This document shows, piece after piece, positions 10,089 through 20,828 of a stretch of 64,000 nucleotides of DNA (within the stretch, counting starts at the first letter, position 1; each line of letters opens with the position of its first letter). The stretch comes from Teratosphaeria epicoccoides (taxonomy: Eukaryota > Ascomycota > Dothideomycetes > Mycosphaerellales > Teratosphaeriaceae). The stretch lies in assembly GCA_021401465.1 (NCBI GenBank), contig JADDMT010000051.1, forward strand, positions 1 to 64,000. Reading direction: 5' to 3'. The notes below the pieces were generated by a model. It saw only the letters and a program-made list of their open reading frames with translations, had not been told where the DNA came from and did no database searches. Both the position numbers and the translations under genes were made by a program.

Positions 10089-11642
10089 CTGGATTCAATA
10101 GTTCCTGTCTCTGAAGTGCTTCACCCCTTTCCATGCCCATATTGTGACCATACATCTGATGCACGACTTCGTCTTCTAGTTGCTGGGAGCCTGGCTAGCG
10201 GTGACTCTGGTTCCGTCGGTCTTGCATACTGGACTGTCCTGCTTGTCGTCGGGGTGGTCTGCTACATCGTCACCCTTTGCGTTGCCGTGGTTCTATCAAC
10301 GTTGTGCGATTATGTCACCCAGGGTAGTATGACGAACATCTGGAGATGAGCCACAGCGGAGCAAATACCGCATAGCCCTGACACGGCACCGTTCAATGAG
10401 CAAGTGCCATCGAGATGCAGAGAAGAGCCGCTGGTGCTCGGTGACGGAGGCAAAGCGCCTGCGGTCGAGAACGGTATATCCAAGGACTCGACTCTGGCTG
10501 GCGGGCAATGCACTGAAAGGCGAGTGATTCGCGGACTTCGTTGCACCGCTTGGCCTGGATGAGGCGGTGAAGGTGGTGGCCAACTCCCCAGTGCCACTGA
10601 CGCGACGAGGCTTTGGTTGTTCAGGGTTTGTCGATTGATTCTTTTTGCGCTCAGCAGGTCACAACATAGATTCGTGACATTTGGGTTGAGCAATGGCCTG
10701 AGTCGACTTGGAAGTAGTCGCACACCTCAAGCATAAAATTGTAGAGGTGGCTAACCAATATAATTACACAATGACTTCGTAGACTAGCCGAATCCAATTG
10801 CTCGTTCGGTATGAGTCTCTTCATCAGCCAGCCGGTTTTATTTGTCCAGCATCATGCCTTCTGAACCTTCTTCTATGCTAAGACTGGTACCAGTACGTTA
10901 TGAGCTAGATAAAGCAGAATATTTTTTTACAGTAGAGCTGCCGTTATAACAATTGATCTTACAGCTTACACTGAAAGAGGTAGAGATCCTTGTAGGAGCG
11001 GCGATAACAACAATGACAACAGCAATACACCGACAGGACGTAGTGAGGTGGACTAGACAGCTTCTACCTCCTCGTAACACTCACACCAACTGGACAACTG
11101 ACCAGCCAACTACCGCCTATACTAATCGCGCCCTAACCGACCGACCAACCAAAACCAGCTGTTCGATTAACCAGTTGGTGAAACATCAACCAAATGACCG
11201 CCAAAGGTGCCAACAGCGCGGTTGGTTGACTGGTGGAAGGATGATTTGACATCCAGCCTCATCCTCGCTGCAGGTTTGGGGCAGTGAGGCCAAGATGCAT
11301 AAATTTCTGCGAGAATAATAATAGAAAAATGTCTTCCGTGCGTTGCGACGCCCAGACCGCCACCAACACCATACAGCACGTGCGTTCGTAACTTTACCCC
11401 TGCTGGACTAGCAGCGCTATCTGCCGTCGCAACGTAACCTTCCATGTCTCAAACTCGCCAGGAACACCATCATCACGAGTTTCCCATAACTTCATATCCG
11501 CCCTCAAGTACAGATCAATGCTCCTTTGGTTATCCCGGCTGCATTCCCACCTTGCGCGATGATGCGTGCATGGCCAAAATTGCTGTAGGCCAGACCCAAG
11601 CTTCTCTTGGCAGGCGGCACCTCCCGCCCTTCTGGAATTGCA
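10089..11642. other. Gene-poor region with short inverted repeats
   Basis: No gene was confirmed. An open stretch on the minus strand (10296-10583) could be an upstream exon of the membrane-protein gene, but no splice chain supports it. About 10740-10980 is AT-rich. At 11080-11245 there is a patch rich in ACCAAC and GGTTGG words, with a perfect 10-bp inverted pair (11084-11093 and 11171-11180). The last part is the upstream region of the glycosyltransferase gene. Confidence 0.5.
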
Positions 11643-13034
11643 ATGCTGGCAAACAAACCAAGGCATCGCGTTTGTTTTGTCGCGGGCTTGATTGCTCTGC
11701 TTCTCATTGCCCTTCACCTAACAACATTGGCGCCCTCCCCCTCACAATGGCCCATGTCGGAGTCTCTGACCTCCATGCGCGCTGGATCCCAGGCTGGAGC
11801 TGGACACTCGGAAACCTCCGAGCATGACGATCGACTCCCGTGCCAAAGACTTATCGGAGCAGAGAATGTGGTCGTAGTGATGCGGACTGGTGCTACGGAG
11901 ATCAAAGACAAATTGCCGGCTCACTTGAATACGACCTTCCGTTGCTATGCGGACTCAATCATTTTCAGCGACTACGCAGAAGTGTTCCAGGGCCACCAAG
12001 TTCACGACGCACTAGTGTCTGTACCAGAAGAGACCAAAAAAACCAACGGGGACTTCGCCCACTATCTTCACCTCCAAGAGATAGGTAGGGAAGGCTTGCG
12101 CCTCGCCGATCTCCACGGCGAAAGCTATGAGAGTGGTCCTGGTGGCAAGAAGGAGAACCCTGGTTGGCGCCTGGACAAATGGAAATTCCTGCCCATGGCT
12201 GTTGAAACTCTGCGACATCGACCTGACAAGAAGTGGTATGTCTTCGTCGAGCCAGACACCTACATCGTCTGGTCGAATCTCCTTCAATGGCTACAGCGTC
12301 TGGACCCGTCCAAAGCATCTTACTACGGCAGCGAAGTACAGATCGGCAGTGACATCTTCGCACATGGTGGCACAGGATTCGTGATGTCGCGACCAGCACT
12401 CGAGAAGGTTGTACATGAGTACAATTCAAACCTCGACAAATGGCACGGCAAGACCGCCGGCCACTGGGCGGGCGACTGCATCTTGGGGATGGCACTCACA
12501 GCCGCCGGCGTAGATCTTACCTGGTCCTGGCCCATGTTCCAAGGTGGCAATCCCTCAGAAATGACATGGGACGACTCGAAGTCCGAGACTACAGTCTGGT
12601 GCACACCTGCCCTCTCTTACCACCACTTCAATGCTCGCGAAGTTGAAGCCATGTGGAGTTTCGAGCAGAACCGCATAGCTAGCAGCACGTCCAAGGCACC
12701 GGACGTACTGCATCACTCAGAGGTGTTTAGGACATATGCACTACCCAACATGACTCATGAACGGGACGGATGGTCCAACAGGTCGCCGAACAACATCACG
12801 GACAGCGGGAATTGGAGCCTGGATGAGTGTCGAGCAGCGTGCGAGAGAAATGGCGAGTGCTTGCAATACCAGCTGAACCCGACAGGATGCGCATGGAGCG
12901 ACAAGCTATTCATGGGCAGCTGGACGGGCGAGGAGGTCAAATCAGGATGGATGCTGGACAGGGTAGAGAAGTGGGCAGAGTCGATTGACAGGTCTGCGAA
13001 ATGCGCAGGCCATACAGACTGGCTTGTTACATGA
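11643..13034 (+). CDS. GT31/Fringe-like glycosyltransferase with Cys-rich (PAN/WSC-like) tail
   Basis: This is a type II membrane protein. The start at 11643 (MLANKPRH) puts a basic tail before a single hydrophobic anchor (VAGLIALLLIALHLTTLA). An upstream Met at 11607 adds 12 residues. The luminal domain looks like the fungal Fringe-like GT31 group: RTGATE near its start, YVFVEPDTYIVW carrying a DxD-like EPD metal site, HGGTGFVMSRPALEK, AGDCILGMAL, and a final PALSYHHF. About 65 C-terminal residues form a small Cys module (LDECRAACERNGECLQY, then GCAWSD) like PAN/apple folds in fungal cell-surface proteins. The donor sugar is unknown. A Golgi location is inferred from topology. Confidence 0.75.
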   Translation: MLANKPRHRVCFVAGLIALLLIALHLTTLAPSPSQWPMSESLTSMRAGSQAGAGHSETSEHDDRLPCQRLIGAENVVVVMRTGATEIKDKLPAHLNTTFRCYADSIIFSDYAEVFQGHQVHDALVSVPEETKKTNGDFAHYLHLQEIGREGLRLADLHGESYESGPGGKKENPGWRLDKWKFLPMAVETLRHRPDKKWYVFVEPDTYIVWSNLLQWLQRLDPSKASYYGSEVQIGSDIFAHGGTGFVMSRPALEKVVHEYNSNLDKWHGKTAGHWAGDCILGMALTAAGVDLTWSWPMFQGGNPSEMTWDDSKSETTVWCTPALSYHHFNAREVEAMWSFEQNRIASSTSKAPDVLHHSEVFRTYALPNMTHERDGWSNRSPNNITDSGNWSLDECRAACERNGECLQYQLNPTGCAWSDKLFMGSWTGEEVKSGWMLDRVEKWAESIDRSAKCAGHTDWLVT

Positions 13035-14005
13035 GCGCCCATGCGAGACTTCTTGATCGGACTCGCGTCCGCCTGGCTCCGCGCAAGCCGCTTCGCTGCA
13101 CATCGCTCTTCCACGCAGAGCTGGGCCGCGGAGCATCGGCGATGAGAGCAGTACTTGCGCAGGCCTTTGAGCATGATCACCAAGGCTGGCGGAGATGCTG
13201 CTGTGGTGCAATATTGCGAAGCAATGGCGGGACGCGGCGCACAGGGTGCGGCGAAGCTCGAAAACATAGTTGCGGCACCGAGGAGGTGCACGTACTAGAC
13301 AGATGAACAAGACACGGGGCCTGCATCGAGAGGCGCGTCCATGTACAACCGTATACACGCACGACCATTGTGCACATCTACGTTGCTATGAAGGTCGAAA
13401 CATTGGATGAAGGCAGTGCCGTGCCGTTTCTTGTTCCATTCCACTACCCTCGCGAAACTCCCTACTTGTCGTCGCAGTTCTAAATTTCGATAAGTGTGGT
13501 GATGGCACCAGGGTCACGGATACAGAACATAAGTACACTTGATGATGGCCTAGGTGCCGTTCGAAACAGTCCATAAGTACAGAGATATGCTATTTGGCCG
13601 CTCGAACGCTGTTGGAGACGAACTGTGCTGGGCCAGTTGACACGCAACATGAAAGAAGTCGCGCGCGAGCAGTATGTACGCCTTCTCTCTGCAGGAGGGA
13701 GACAGGCCGGGTATCCAGTACGATCCAGGAACTCCAAGGTATGTACGTCCAAGAACACAACAAGCCAACAGTGAAATCCCCAGTACAAAGATAGTCAAAA
13801 TTGGTGATGAACGTAGGTTTTGTAGATCCAGTCTTTGTAGTAATTGCAGTAGATGGTGTTGAGTGTCCAGTAACCCTCCTCTCCGTGCTCATCACCTCTT
13901 TCCCATGATAAATGCAGAAGCAGCAGGGCCTCCACATTATGTAGTCGCGGCCGTTGCACATTCCTCTTCTTCGTGGAGGTTGTTGGTAGCTGATATATGC
14001 CTTTC
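13035..14005. other. Intergenic region
   Basis: This separates two convergent genes. Open stretches of up to 178 codons overlap on the minus strand, but they are in different frames, match no family and have no splice logic. No gene is called. Confidence 0.5.
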
Positions 14006-15907
14006 TTAAACCTTCTCTTCCTCATCGTCCCACGCACCAGTCCCAGCCAGCGTTTCAAGAGCGTGCCATAGCTCGGCCCAAGCGCTCTTCCTCGATGGTG
14101 TGTTAAGCACATCCTTGTCTTCCGGCTGAATGGCAGGTGAATTCTGCTCTGTCGATGCTGAGGTAGTGATGGCGCAGTCATCTTCATCTGCCGCTTCGTC
14201 CTCTTCCGCATCTTGGAAAGCATCCGGTCTGCTGTAGTCGTGCGGATATAGCCGTACCGTAGTTCTAGTGGTGGCAGCGGGTAGTAGCTGTACAAGAACG
14301 TCCTCCTGTGGGTGCAAAGTGAGGTCCGTCTGGCTGGCCTGTTCAGAGTAGGGTCGTCTCGGCGCAGACCATCCAGCAGTCTGGCAACCTTGATTGGTGT
14401 ACATTGGGGTGCCCTGCCCTGGCGTCTTAGCGACCTCGCACTTGACCTGCTCCGAACAGTCTTTGTCGACTCGTCGGATAAGAATACTCGAAACTCTTTC
14501 TTTGCCTTCTTTGACAGTCTGAACACACCAGTCACCATCCTGACCAAGTACAGTGCTTTTCAGATCAGCATCGGTATTCCTTCCGCTGTCATTCGAAGAG
14601 TACGAACTGTACTGACTCCTTCTTCGCTGCAGCCGTAAGTCGACATCATGCCAGTCTGATCGCCAACCGTTCATAGTGTGCATGATTCTATCACTCTTCG
14701 CGCGCTTAGTCTCCAAGCGACCGTTTTTGTGGACGTGTACGATGCGGTAGTCGTTGTCCGCCAGCTCCTCCAGCTCCAGCTCGAGCGACTTCATCTGCAG
14801 TTTGAGGAATAGCAGTTCGCTGTGATCAAAGCTGATATCGCTTTTCAATGCTTCATTCTCTGTTTGAAGCTGCTCAATCTTATGGTCGCGTTCTTCTAGG
14901 TCATTGACTTGCTGATCGTTCAATTCAACCATCTCTGCGTGACGTTTCCGCAGCTCTTCTTGCGCCTTCGTCAAATCCTCCAATATCCTCTGCGCCTCCG
15001 CCAACTGTTCGAGCCTCACGTCATCTTCTGCCTCTTCCTCGATTGTTTTCTCAGCCACACCACCTGCAGTGCCATTTGGAACTTCTTCACGCGCCTCTTG
15101 TTGAGGTGTCTCTTGACCCGAGTCCTGTTCCTCCTCGTCCATGAATAACGCGCTATCTCTCAGCTGCCTGTCGGCCAGTTGCCGTTCGGGCGCAGTACGC
15201 GTATGATTGAACAGTGCGTCGAGTCCCGCGTCGAGCTTGTCTATGCCGGCCCGGGCAACCTCCACGACCTCCTTCTCACAATGGCCGCTCCGCATCAATT
15301 GACCCTGCAGCTTGCTGAGCCTCAAGAGCAGGTTCTGCACATCCTGCGAAGGTGCGTGCCATTGTGCCGGCCCACTGGGTGTGAATGGCGCAAATGTCGA
15401 ACGCGCATCATCGGTGAAGTAGTCGCTGAAAGGCGAATCCTGCAACCGCAAATGCGCCGGGCTCTTGCTGGGCGTCTTAGGGATCATGGTCGCATCAAAG
15501 GCCGGAAAGCGGCTGAGTGAACCTTTGCGACTCCCAGCAGCAGTCGAGGGCGGGGAGCCACGTTGCGTGTGGTTTGGCAAGGCACTCTGCGTGCGTCGAT
15601 GCACGCGATTTGCTGTCGATAAGACCGGCCCAATAGGTGTAGTGACAGTACTCGGAAAGCGCGTGTGCCTCTTTGATTTCTCGCGTGTATGGTATTTGCT
15701 GCTCGGACCCGGGAAATGCCACGAGGGTGACTCGGGCAGGTTGCGAGATGGAGAGTCAGAAGCAGATGTCTGCGACGATAGCCGCCTGAGCGACGATGGT
15801 CTGGAGAAGAGGAATGGCGAAGAAGATGCCGGTAGTACGAGCTCCTCGCCGGGAGAAGGACACGAAGGAACGGCAGGCATTGTTGCGCGACGAGAGGGAA
15901 CCAGCAA
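14006..15907 (-). CDS. Coiled-coil protein with disordered ends, unknown function
   Basis: This is a 633-residue protein I cannot place in a family. Residues 1-200 are Ser/Pro/Arg-rich and disordered (SSLRRLSS, KSPAHLRLQD). Residues about 200-260 hold a helical stretch (LLLRLSKLQGQL). Residues about 285-395 form a long coiled coil with heptads such as LEQLAEAQRILEDLTKAQEE. The tail is acidic and ends in WDDEEEKV. This layout is common in fungal cytoskeletal or polarity scaffolds, but there is no diagnostic motif. It is divergent from trpE, with about 290 bp between start codons. A later Met (MPAVPSCP, 15880) is an alternative start. Confidence 0.7.
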   Translation of the reverse strand: MLVPSRRATMPAVPSCPSPGEELVLPASSSPFLFSRPSSLRRLSSQTSASDSPSRNLPESPSWHFPGPSSKYHTREKSKRHTRFPSTVTTPIGPVLSTANRVHRRTQSALPNHTQRGSPPSTAAGSRKGSLSRFPAFDATMIPKTPSKSPAHLRLQDSPFSDYFTDDARSTFAPFTPSGPAQWHAPSQDVQNLLLRLSKLQGQLMRSGHCEKEVVEVARAGIDKLDAGLDALFNHTRTAPERQLADRQLRDSALFMDEEEQDSGQETPQQEAREEVPNGTAGGVAEKTIEEEAEDDVRLEQLAEAQRILEDLTKAQEELRKRHAEMVELNDQQVNDLEERDHKIEQLQTENEALKSDISFDHSELLFLKLQMKSLELELEELADNDYRIVHVHKNGRLETKRAKSDRIMHTMNGWRSDWHDVDLRLQRRRSQYSSYSSNDSGRNTDADLKSTVLGQDGDWCVQTVKEGKERVSSILIRRVDKDCSEQVKCEVAKTPGQGTPMYTNQGCQTAGWSAPRRPYSEQASQTDLTLHPQEDVLVQLLPAATTRTTVRLYPHDYSRPDAFQDAEEDEAADEDDCAITTSASTEQNSPAIQPEDKDVLNTPSRKSAWAELWHALETLAGTGAWDDEEEKV

Positions 15908-16200
15908 CTCAATGCGGCCGCCCTTCGTGTAGCGCGTGCATGTGTGGCAGGGCTGGGCGGGAGGATGACGGTGGGGTCACTGGGGGGTCGCAGAGAGTTT
16001 CCTGGTGCAGCTATAAGGGCCGGCGGTGCCCGTGTCCCGTGGTGAGACCTGTGCTTCCAGTCATGTTGAAGCAGAGCAGTTGAGCTTGTGCATAAGCACA
16101 CATTGTCCCGGCAGAATTGTACGTGAGAGGTGTATCCATGACTGCGAGTTTCGTATTCATCAGCTCGCCCAGACCGGTGGCATAGCAATAGTGCTGAAAG

Positions 16201-17938
16201 ATGGCAAGCGTAAGTCTCCTCGCACATATTGCCAAACAGCACTGATCTCAAAATTGTGTACAGGTTGATGTTCAGCCATCTTTGGACGACGTACAGAAGA
16301 TCATTGAAGCCGGGAAGGGCACCAAGAACATTCCGAACCTCATCCCAATATGCGCCTCAATTCCCTCAGAGTTCTTGACACCCAGCTCGATCTACCTAAA
16401 GATCAGCGCAAAGTAAGCCACACTGCGTGCCTTCCCAATTCGTCATCCAATTGACTTCGTGCAGCGCCAAGAGCAAGCTCTCATTCCTCTTCGAGTCCGC
16501 CGCAACGACCGAGACCATTGGTCGCTACAGCTTCGTCGGCGCCGACCCACACAAGACGCTCGTCTCTGGCCCTGACTATGGCCTCGAAGCAGACCCGCTG
16601 CCGCGCCTGGCAGAAGAGCTTTCACAGTATAGACTAGCCAGCGTGCCTTACTTGCGCCTCCCCCCGATGACGGGAGGAGCGATCGGATATGTGGGCTACG
16701 ACTGCGTCAAGTACTTCGAGCCGAAGACGAAGAGGGAGATGAAGGATGTGCTCAAAGTGCCAGAGAGCTTGTTCATGCTGTTTGACACCATTGTGGCGCA
16801 GGACCACTTCTCGCAGAGAGCGATGGTGATTACGTATCTGCATGTCCCGGGGCCGCAGGTCTCGCACATGGCACTGGAGGAGGCATACGAGGCTTGCAGA
16901 ATGACGATCGCGAGGTACATCCGGATCCTGCGGTCGCCGGATCTGCCTCTGCCGGCCCAGGGACCTATCGAGCTGGAGCAGGAGTACTCAAGCAATATTG
17001 GTCAACCCGGCTACGAAGGCCATGTCAATACGCTGAAGAAGCACATCGTAGCCGGCGACATAATCCAGGCTGTGCCTTCCCAGCGGATCGCACGACCCAC
17101 CAGCTTACATCCCTTCAATATTTATCGCCATCTCCGCACGGTCAACCCTTCACCATATCTCTTCTACATCAGCTGCGAAGACTTTTACATCGTCGGCGCC
17201 TCGCCCGAGCTCCTCGTCAAAGCTGAAGCCAACGGCCGCATCATCACCCACCCGATCGCAGGCACCGTGAAGCGTGGTCCTACACCAGCCGAAGACGAAG
17301 CCCTCGCCACAACACTTCGGGAAAGCCTTAAAGATAGAGCAGAGCACGTCATGCTTGTCGACCTGGCCCGGAACGATGTCAACCGCGTCTGTGATCCCCT
17401 GACCACCCGTGTAGACAAATTGATGGTCGTTCAGAAATTTTCGCACGTCCAGCATCTTGTCTCCGAAGTCTCCGGCAGCTTACGGCCAGGTAAAACGCGT
17501 TTTGATGCTTTCCGCTCCATCTTTCCCGCCGGCACCGTCTCTGGCGCGCCGAAAGTCCGGGCTATGGAACTGATCGCAGAGCTGGAGAGAGAGAAACGAG
17601 GTGTCTACGCCGGTGCGGTAGGGTATTTTGGATACAACACTGTCGATCTGAAGAGCGGTCAGGAGGCAGAAGGAGCGATGGACACGTGCATCGCTCTGCG
17701 GACCATGATGGTCAAGGATGGTATTGCGTATCTCCAGGCGGGCGGAGGGATTGTGTTTGACTCTGATCCCACGGAGGAGTATGAGGAGACGATGAACAAG
17801 GCTGCTGCGAACATGAGATGCATAGAGCAGGCTGAGAAGTTGCACTTTGACGAGCAGCAGCAGAATGGCTTGCTCGCTACAGAGGAGAGTAATGGCGAGC
17901 CTGTTGGGCCCGAGGAGGTGACCCTGGCTGCTGGCTAG
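16201..17938 (+). CDS. trpE: Anthranilate synthase component I
   Basis: This enzyme converts chorismate and glutamine-derived ammonia to anthranilate, the first committed step of tryptophan synthesis, together with a TrpG-type glutaminase subunit. There are three exons: 16201-16209 (Met-Ala-Ser), 16264-16412 and 16465-17938, with introns of 54 and 52 nt. The product is about 543 residues. The N-terminal domain holds SFLFES, part of the tryptophan feedback site, and RYSFVGADP. The chorismate-binding domain has PSPYLFY, HPIAGTVKRG, LVDLARNDVNRVC, PAGTVSGAPKVRAMELI and AGGGIVFDSDP, all expected active-site segments. No lesion was seen. No perfect TGACTCA cross-pathway-control site was found in the 290 bp upstream. 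The gene is convergent with the Stc1-domain gene, with 51 bp between the two stop codons. Confidence 0.93.
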
Positions 17939-17989
17939 CAAGTACTCGTCATCGCCCGTTTTCGTCCTTTTACCCTCCCTCTCACCCCT

Positions 17990-18789
17990 CTACTGATCCT
18001 CAGACTCGCTGCTGCTATCCGCCACCTGCACATCATCATAGTCCCTCTTGGTGACGCCCAGCGCAGGGCTCAGATTCGTGACATCGTACTTGACCTTCTT
18101 CGTGATGGTCTTGACCTTCGCGAAGCCCGCAGCGCTGGCTGTACTGGCTGTAGTCGTGTTCGTGCCACCAGCTACGGAAGCAGCCGGCGTAGCGGAGTTC
18201 GAGGCAGTATGCGACGTCCCGCCCACACTGACGCCCGCCATGGTGGATGGGAGGGCAGCGCCGTCGGAATCACCGCCACTGCTGCGGGAATCATCGCTTT
18301 CGTCGCCGTCGTCGTCATCGGAGGACATACCGGGCTCCATGTTCGCGCGAGCTTGCATGCATTCCCAGCTGGACCGCTCATCAGTAGGAGATGGGGGAAA
18401 ATCAAAATATTCTGTGCTTACCAGTACGCCTGATCCGGATTCTTGAGTTGTGCCTTTGAGAAGCGGTTCCTGCCCTTGACCTTACCACAGGGGCCGTAGC
18501 ACCTGAACTCGAACTGCTGCTGCGGGGTGCAAGAGATACAAGGTATGATGAGTTGCTGAGTGGTGTTGATAGTCTTGCCCGCCTGCTTAGCCGTATAAAT
18601 TTCGCCTTTAAGGTGGTACAGATTCTTCTTGCTGAAAGAGTCGGACGTCTTGACAACCTTGCAGGCCTTGCATTTGACCTTGCTGTCGATGCTGATCTTC
18701 CTGTCATTTGTGTCAGTGAGACGTTCAGAGTATAGCTTGTGGTGGTATTACTCGATGATCGGGTTGGACTTGTACCCATTGGCAAACAT
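17990..18789 (-). CDS. Stc1-domain zinc protein
   Basis: Three exons (18789-18752, 18700-18422, 18368-17990) with introns of 51 and 53 nt encode about 231 residues. The first 110 form an Stc1 domain: KCKACK, SFSKKNL, PCISC, FRCYGPCGK, RFSKAQLKNP, WECMQ. This is the expected alternation of zinc-ligand Cys pairs with FSK/NQ segments. In fission yeast Stc1 bridges the RNAi effector complex and the CLRC histone H3K9 methyltransferase at heterochromatin. Many ascomycetes have several Stc1-domain paralogues of untested role. The C-terminal half is low-complexity Ser/Thr/Ala/Gly with acidic clusters (DDDDGDESDD, SSSESEDQ). A chromatin role here is inference from the domain. Confidence 0.8.
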
Positions 18790-19545
18790 CTTTGATAGTG
18801 TCGACGGCTGAGGCTGTGGATGCGCAGTGTGTTTGATGTGTATGTCTTGAGAGAGAAACAGAAAGGAGCTGGTATTTATACCTACTTGGGTAATGTGGGC
18901 CCTCTGCATAAGGAAGGCGCACACGTGCAGGCGCTCCTGCTTCGATATGTTAAGATGCTCACTCTGGACTGGCCTGGGGCCTCACTTTGATCCTGTGAGG
19001 ACCAGTATCATGGGCAAGCGAAGCTGAAAACTTCATGGAGCCATCCTGAACTCCCTCACTTGCCAGTATATGTGGTGAAGCACAACCTTCGTTCGTAATA
19101 TCGAAGCCAAGAGCACATGGCATGAGTCTAAGGGCCTTTTGAAGACGCACGTGCTTACCCGCGTGATGCAAAGGCTGCGCAAGCTATCGCACTGATCAGC
19201 TAGGTGCCGCAAGTTGGCGAGAGAGGATGAAAGCGTATGTGGGCCAAGAACTCTGATGGAGTGAAGATGTGGAATACAAAGGTCACCAGGACCGACGCCG
19301 CTAATGCAGGAAGGAATGAGAACACATGCTCGCATGATCCCAATTCAAGAAAATATGGCCATCTCTAATATCAACAAGCGCCAGATCTTCTAGACCTCCT
19401 GATCTGCTGCTTCTTGTCGCTCTGATGTGCGCGGGTTATAGGTGGTAGTGGCGGATCTAGGAGGTGTATAGTATACAGGTCGAGCAAGAGTACATCATGG
19501 ATGTGGTGGTAAGTGGTCTTGAGTAGATGCGCGTGGCTGCAGCAC
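18790..19545. other. Intergenic region
   Basis: This holds the upstream region of the Stc1-domain gene and the 3' flank of cytochrome c. A 100-codon open stretch on the minus strand (19033-19335) has an LRR-like look (LANLRHLADQCDSLRSL) but no start context or partner exon, so it is not called. Confidence 0.5.
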
Positions 19546-20158
19546 CTACTTGGTCTCCTCACGGAGGTAGGTGATCAGGTCGTTCCTGTCCTTAGCCTTC
19601 TTGAGACCGCCGAAGGCCATCTTGGTGCCCGGAATGTACTTCTTCGGGTCTATCGGTCAAGGGTCAGCGTCATTCGACACGCTCTAACTTACCCCTTGTT
19701 CTGCTTACTCTCAAGGTACTCAAACAAAGTGTCCTCCTTCCATACCACGTTCGCCTGCTTGTTCGCGTCGGTGTACGAGAAGCCATCGACGGAGCCAGTG
19801 TGGCGGCCGAAGAGACCGTGGAGGTTGGGGCCGATCTTGTTGCCCTCATCGGCCTTGAGGTTGTGGCACTGCTGACATCTCGTCTTGAAGAGGTTGGCAC
19901 CCTTCTTAGAGTCACCTGTGTGATGCTATCAGAGATTTGTTCGATTCCTTTTGTCATGAGATCGCGGCGACCGCTGGCGACGCACAAAGGAAGCGCTGGA
20001 GCGAGAGTGCTCGCGAACAAGCTGTGTGTACTCAAGAGCATCACAGCACTGATTTTGAGCAGTCTCTGTCCTCTGTGCGCCGCACCAAAGCTCGTGGCGC
20101 AAACAGCCTGTTATCCCGATCGTCCGTACGTACCATCCGAAAAGCTGTCCTTTCCCAT
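19546..20158 (-). CDS. CYC1: Cytochrome c
   Basis: This is the soluble electron carrier between complexes III and IV in the mitochondrial intermembrane space. Exons are 20158-20134, 19915-19709 and 19649-19546. The first intron is 218 nt, the second 59 nt. The spliced product is about 111 residues, normal for fungi. Heme attachment is C22-Q-Q-C25-H26, and the axial Met is in GTKMAFGG. Other conserved blocks are [19 protein letters not shown] and PKKYIPG. The N-terminus ([15 protein letters not shown]) carries the fungal extension ahead of the animal-type start. The second exon-exon junction restores Asn-Pro-Lys-Lys, which confirms the splice. No lesion was seen. Confidence 0.95.
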
Positions 20159-20355
20159 CTTGTCTGTAGTCTTTGTGGTTTCTGTCGGAAAGACGCGTAA
20201 TCGAAGACCGAGAAAGGTGATTATGATTGTGACTATGAGGCGTTGACGTGTTGGTATGGACGGACGAGATGATGATGCAGAAAGAAAGTCCAAGGGAAAA
20301 GATCAACGGCATGCGGCTCTGCGCCGGTTATACCCGCTTGGAATACTGACTTGAG

Positions 20356-20360
20356 CCAAT
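20356..20360. promoter_or_regulatory. CCAAT box upstream of cytochrome c
   Basis: A CCAAT pentamer lies about 198 bp before the cytochrome c start codon. CCAAT is bound by the fungal Hap2/3/5 complex, which commonly controls respiratory genes. Five bases occur often by chance, so this is only suggestive. Confidence 0.3.
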
Positions 20361-20828
20361 GGGCGTGTTTCTGCTTACGTTCCGTTCTCTCCCGATATCG
20401 TCCGCGCCACAGCTCCAGCCGCAAACGGTCCGAATGTCGTTTATGTCACGAAAGCTAATCTTCGATCTCTTCTCTACATGTAATTCATGCCCTTGTCTAT
20501 GAGGCTTAGACCATGAGCCGCGCGCAAGAGCATGACAAGCACGATGACATCGCTGTTTCCAGCGGGTGCCGCCTCCCACGCGCGAGAATTCATGCAAGGA
20601 CCATCAAACTCAATCTGAGAAAGATCTCTGTGACGTTTTCAGGTTGCCCTACGCAATAGGCCAATGCTACGGGACTTCCCTACCGGCTCGGGCGCTTTGG
20701 CATTCATGTATCTGCCTCATCAGCTCGGCCCAGTGCATGTGCATCGCGGTGAGGAGATATTGAACTGGTAGAATGCAGCATCCCATTTGATAAGCCACCT
20801 TTCGTTGAAGCATTTAGATTAGCGACAG

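Noticed and set aside
15908..16200. Cross-pathway-control (Gcn4/CPC1) site upstream of trpE
   Set aside because: Only partial TGACT matches are present, with no TGACTCA.
14006..18789. trpE neighbourhood as a secondary-metabolite cluster
   Set aside because: Neighbours are a coiled-coil protein, an Stc1-domain protein and cytochrome c. No synthase, tailoring enzyme or cluster regulator is present.
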